From positions 1 to 16,515 of the forward strand of contig URLQ01000056.1 in the NCBI GenBank assembly GCA_900548745.1: 16,515 bases of DNA. Reading direction: 5' to 3'. The translations under genes and the position numbers were made by a program. The notes under the pieces were generated by a model. That model made no database searches. It was not told the origin of the DNA and saw only the letters and a program-made list of their open reading frames with translations. Positions 14,815 to 16,515 of this stretch are shown in pieces (the stretch's first letter is position 1; each line of letters opens with the position of its first letter). Source of the stretch: an uncultured Prevotella sp. (GTDB taxonomy: Bacteria; Bacteroidota; Bacteroidia; Bacteroidales; Bacteroidaceae).

Positions 14815-16251
14815 ATGATAGACAAGGAAAAACAAAAGCTGAACATGAAAGTTCAGTGGACAAAGTTCATAGCTGTTCTTGTATTGTATCTCCTCTTCCT
14901 CGTATGGGTAAAGAGTTGGCTCGGACTGATTGTGGTACCGTTCATATATGATGTATATATATCAAAGAAGATAAGATGGCAGTGGTGGAAAGATGCTGAA
15001 GGTCCTACACGTTTCATAATGTCGTGGGTGGATGCTTTGGTGTTCGCTCTTGTTGCTGTATACTTCATCAACCAGTTCTTCTTCCAGAACTATGTGATAC
15101 CGTCATCATCACTTGAGAAGTCACTCCTTACGGGCGACTATCTCTTTGTAAGTAAAGTAAGCTACGGCCCACGTATTCCGGAAACACCGTTGACGATGCC
15201 GTTGACACAGCATACCCTGCCGGTTATCAACGCTAAGTCGTATATCGAATGGCCTCATTGGGAATACCGACGTGTAAAGGGCTTGGGCAATGTGAAGCTG
15301 AACGATATCGTAGTGTTCAACTATCCGGCTGGCGACACGCTGGTGGAGAACTATCAGAATGCTGACTTCTATCGTGACATCTGTTATGCCACAGGCTATC
15401 AGCTGCTTGAAGGAGAGCCGGTAGACCTGTCAAAGATGAATCCGCAGCAGAGATACGACTATTTCAAGCATGTATATAAGACAGGTAGAGACTATGTGGC
15501 AAGCAATGCCCAACAGTTCGGGGAGATAATCAGCCGTCCTACCGACCGTCGTGAGAACTATGTGAAGCGTTGTGTGGGTCTGCCGGGAATGACTCTTCAG
15601 ATAAAGAACCATATCGTTTATCTTGACGGCAAGCCAAACAAGGAACCGGACAATGTGCAGTATACATATAATGTGCAGCTCAACCAGCCTATTCCGGATG
15701 AGATGATGAAGGACTTGGGCATCAGCATGGAAGACCTGACGAGCCTGAACCAGAATGGCTACATGCCTCTGACAAAGCATGCGGCAAAGGCTCTCGCTGC
15801 AAACAAGGCTATAGTGAAGAGCATAAAGCTTGCACCGGAACTTAAGAACGACATGCTCTATCCTCTTGATGCCGTGACTGGTTGGACACGTGACAACTAC
15901 GGTCCGATATGGATTCCGAAGAAGGGTGCTTCCGTCAAGCTCACTATGGATAACATCGCTATATATGAGCGTCCTATCCAGGCTTATGAGCATAACACTC
16001 TTGAGGTGAAAGGCGGTAAGATATATATCAATGGCAAACAGACCGACCACTATACCTTCAAGATGGACTACTACTGGATGATGGGTGACAACCGTCATAA
16101 TTCAGCTGACTCCCGTTATTGGGGCTTTGTTCCGGAAGACCATATCGTGGGTAAGCCGATATTCATCTGGTGGTCGAGTGATCCAGACCGCAGAGGATTC
16201 TCCGGAATACGCTGGAGCCGACTGTTTAACTTTGTTGACAATATAAAATAA
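14815..16251 (+). CDS. lepB: Signal peptidase I, long Bacteroidota form
   Basis: A 478-residue S26 peptidase that removes signal peptides from exported proteins at the outer face of the inner membrane. Hydrophobic segments at about 18-48 and 71-90 precede the catalytic domain. The nucleophile is Ser99 in IPSSSLEKSLLTGD, and the general base is Lys251 in NYVKRCVGLPG. The last box, GDNRHNSADSRYWG, is at 424-437. The Ser-Lys distance is 152 residues, against 55 in E. coli and 40 in Bacillus SipS, and a second long stretch (about 265-400) separates the Lys box from the last box. Both insertions make it far longer than the classic enzyme, as I recall for Bacteroidota LepB. The box B residues Met and Pro are Leu and Lys. 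An S26-like gene follows at 16340. Confidence 0.93.
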   Translation: MIDKEKQKLNMKVQWTKFIAVLVLYLLFLVWVKSWLGLIVVPFIYDVYISKKIRWQWWKDAEGPTRFIMSWVDALVFALVAVYFINQFFFQNYVIPSSSLEKSLLTGDYLFVSKVSYGPRIPETPLTMPLTQHTLPVINAKSYIEWPHWEYRRVKGLGNVKLNDIVVFNYPAGDTLVENYQNADFYRDICYATGYQLLEGEPVDLSKMNPQQRYDYFKHVYKTGRDYVASNAQQFGEIISRPTDRRENYVKRCVGLPGMTLQIKNHIVYLDGKPNKEPDNVQYTYNVQLNQPIPDEMMKDLGISMEDLTSLNQNGYMPLTKHAAKALAANKAIVKSIKLAPELKNDMLYPLDAVTGWTRDNYGPIWIPKKGASVKLTMDNIAIYERPIQAYEHNTLEVKGGKIYINGKQTDHYTFKMDYYWMMGDNRHNSADSRYWGFVPEDHIVGKPIFIWWSSDPDRRGFSGIRWSRLFNFVDNIK

Positions 16252-16253
16252 AG

Positions 16254-16322
16254 GAGGCAGGACAATATAAAGTGATGGAGGTCAGATAAAAACACCGTTT
16301 GTTCTGTCCCTCTGTCTGCCTC
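16254..16322 (+). repeat. Inverted repeat in the lepB/S26-paralogue gap
   Basis: GAGGCAG at 16254-16260 pairs with CTGCCTC at 16316-16322. Further pairing inside is possible only with bulges (GACA 16261-16264 with TGTC near 16305-16308). The loop is long and no T-run follows directly, so it is not a standard terminator. It could be a processing or stability element in the dapB-lepB mRNA. Confidence 0.35.
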
Positions 16323-16339
16323 TGTAAAATGAAGAGTAA

Positions 16340-16515
16340 ATGCGAAACTCCATAAGATTCATAATCGCCATTGTTGCGGCAGCGATAGTGATGCTGTTGT
16401 TCCGCGGAGTGGCATTCACCATATACACAGTGCCAAAGACGGGTATCAGACCGTGGCTCGTCGATGGCGACCGTGTGTTGGTGAACAGGTGGAGCTATGG
16501 ACTTCGTACTGGTGG
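16340..16515 (+). CDS. S26 signal peptidase-like protein lacking the usual Ser, 3'-truncated
   Basis: The 58 full codons seen before the window ends encode a membrane anchor (about 5-27, FIIAIVAAAIVMLLF) followed by YTVPKTGIRPWLVDGDRVLV and NRWSYG. This aligns without gaps to the catalytic Ser box of the LepB encoded just upstream (PSSSLEKSLLTGD) with the shared GD and SYG. At the position of the nucleophile Ser99 this protein has Gly35. Unless the alignment slips, it cannot use the Ser-Lys mechanism. A TAA directly before the ATG fixes the start at 16340 or later. It lies 88 bp after lepB on the same strand and is probably in its operon. It may be a non-catalytic partner, a regulator or a degenerate copy; the missing Lys box would help to decide. 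Confidence 0.78.
   Translation, partial: MRNSIRFIIAIVAAAIVMLLFRGVAFTIYTVPKTGIRPWLVDGDRVLVNRWSYGLRTG

Noticed and set aside
16251..16257. AAGGAGG as a Shine-Dalgarno site
   Set aside because: No plausible start codon with a lasting reading frame lies 5-10 nt downstream; the GTG/ATG at 16272-16277 opens a frame that stops after a few codons.

Overview
The window looks like chromosomal DNA of a Bacteroidota bacterium, most likely of the Prevotella group. The pointers are: AT-rich intergenic regions with TAnnTTTG -7 promoter elements; almost no Shine-Dalgarno sequences; an S46 (DPP7-type) exopeptidase; a very long LepB signal peptidase followed by a second S26-like gene; a YbeY with Asp in place of the third metal-binding His; and a DUF4143-type ATPase. 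The genus is an inference from these traits and not proven here. No phage, insertion sequence, CRISPR array or secretion cluster is visible. Most of the window is housekeeping.

Layout. (1) 1-1039: 3' part of a AAA ATPase/DUF4143 gene cut by the window edge. (2) 1165-1347: a strong hairpin and a reverse-strand tRNA gene with a CAT anticodon and its own promoter. (3) 1518-6552, plus strand: a PMCA-type Ca2+-ATPase, an overlapping HAD phosphatase, ribF (FMN/FAD synthesis) and a CPBP membrane protease. (4) 6661-7532, plus strand: coaD (CoA synthesis) and ybeY (rRNA maturation). (5) 7569-7634: three tandem 22-bp repeats, then a small unrecognised membrane protein gene (7762-8055), which converges on a DUF805 gene (8187-8621, minus). 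(6) 8838-10961, minus: a secreted DPP7-like dipeptidyl peptidase with its own promoter. (7) 11113-13866, minus: a fused SpmA-SpmB-like nucleoside recognition protein and a polysaccharide flippase. (8) 14043 to the end, plus strand, divergent from (7): dapB, lepB and the start of an S26-like paralogue.

How the genes work together. RibF and CoaD both carry HxGH-type nucleotidyltransferase motifs and make FAD and dephospho-CoA, so 4.8-7.1 kb has a cofactor flavour. DapB feeds lysine and, where used, diaminopimelate for peptidoglycan. LepB cleaves the signal peptides of exported proteins, presumably including that of the S46 peptidase. The flippase and signal peptidases place the right half in cell-envelope biogenesis.

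The least ordinary signals are the S26 paralogue with Gly where the catalytic Ser should be (16340 onward, truncated), the 22-bp repeat array ahead of an orphan small membrane protein, the mixed Ile/Met character of the CAT tRNA, and the two-armed terminator between the flippase and the S46 peptidase. I found no convincing new multi-gene system.
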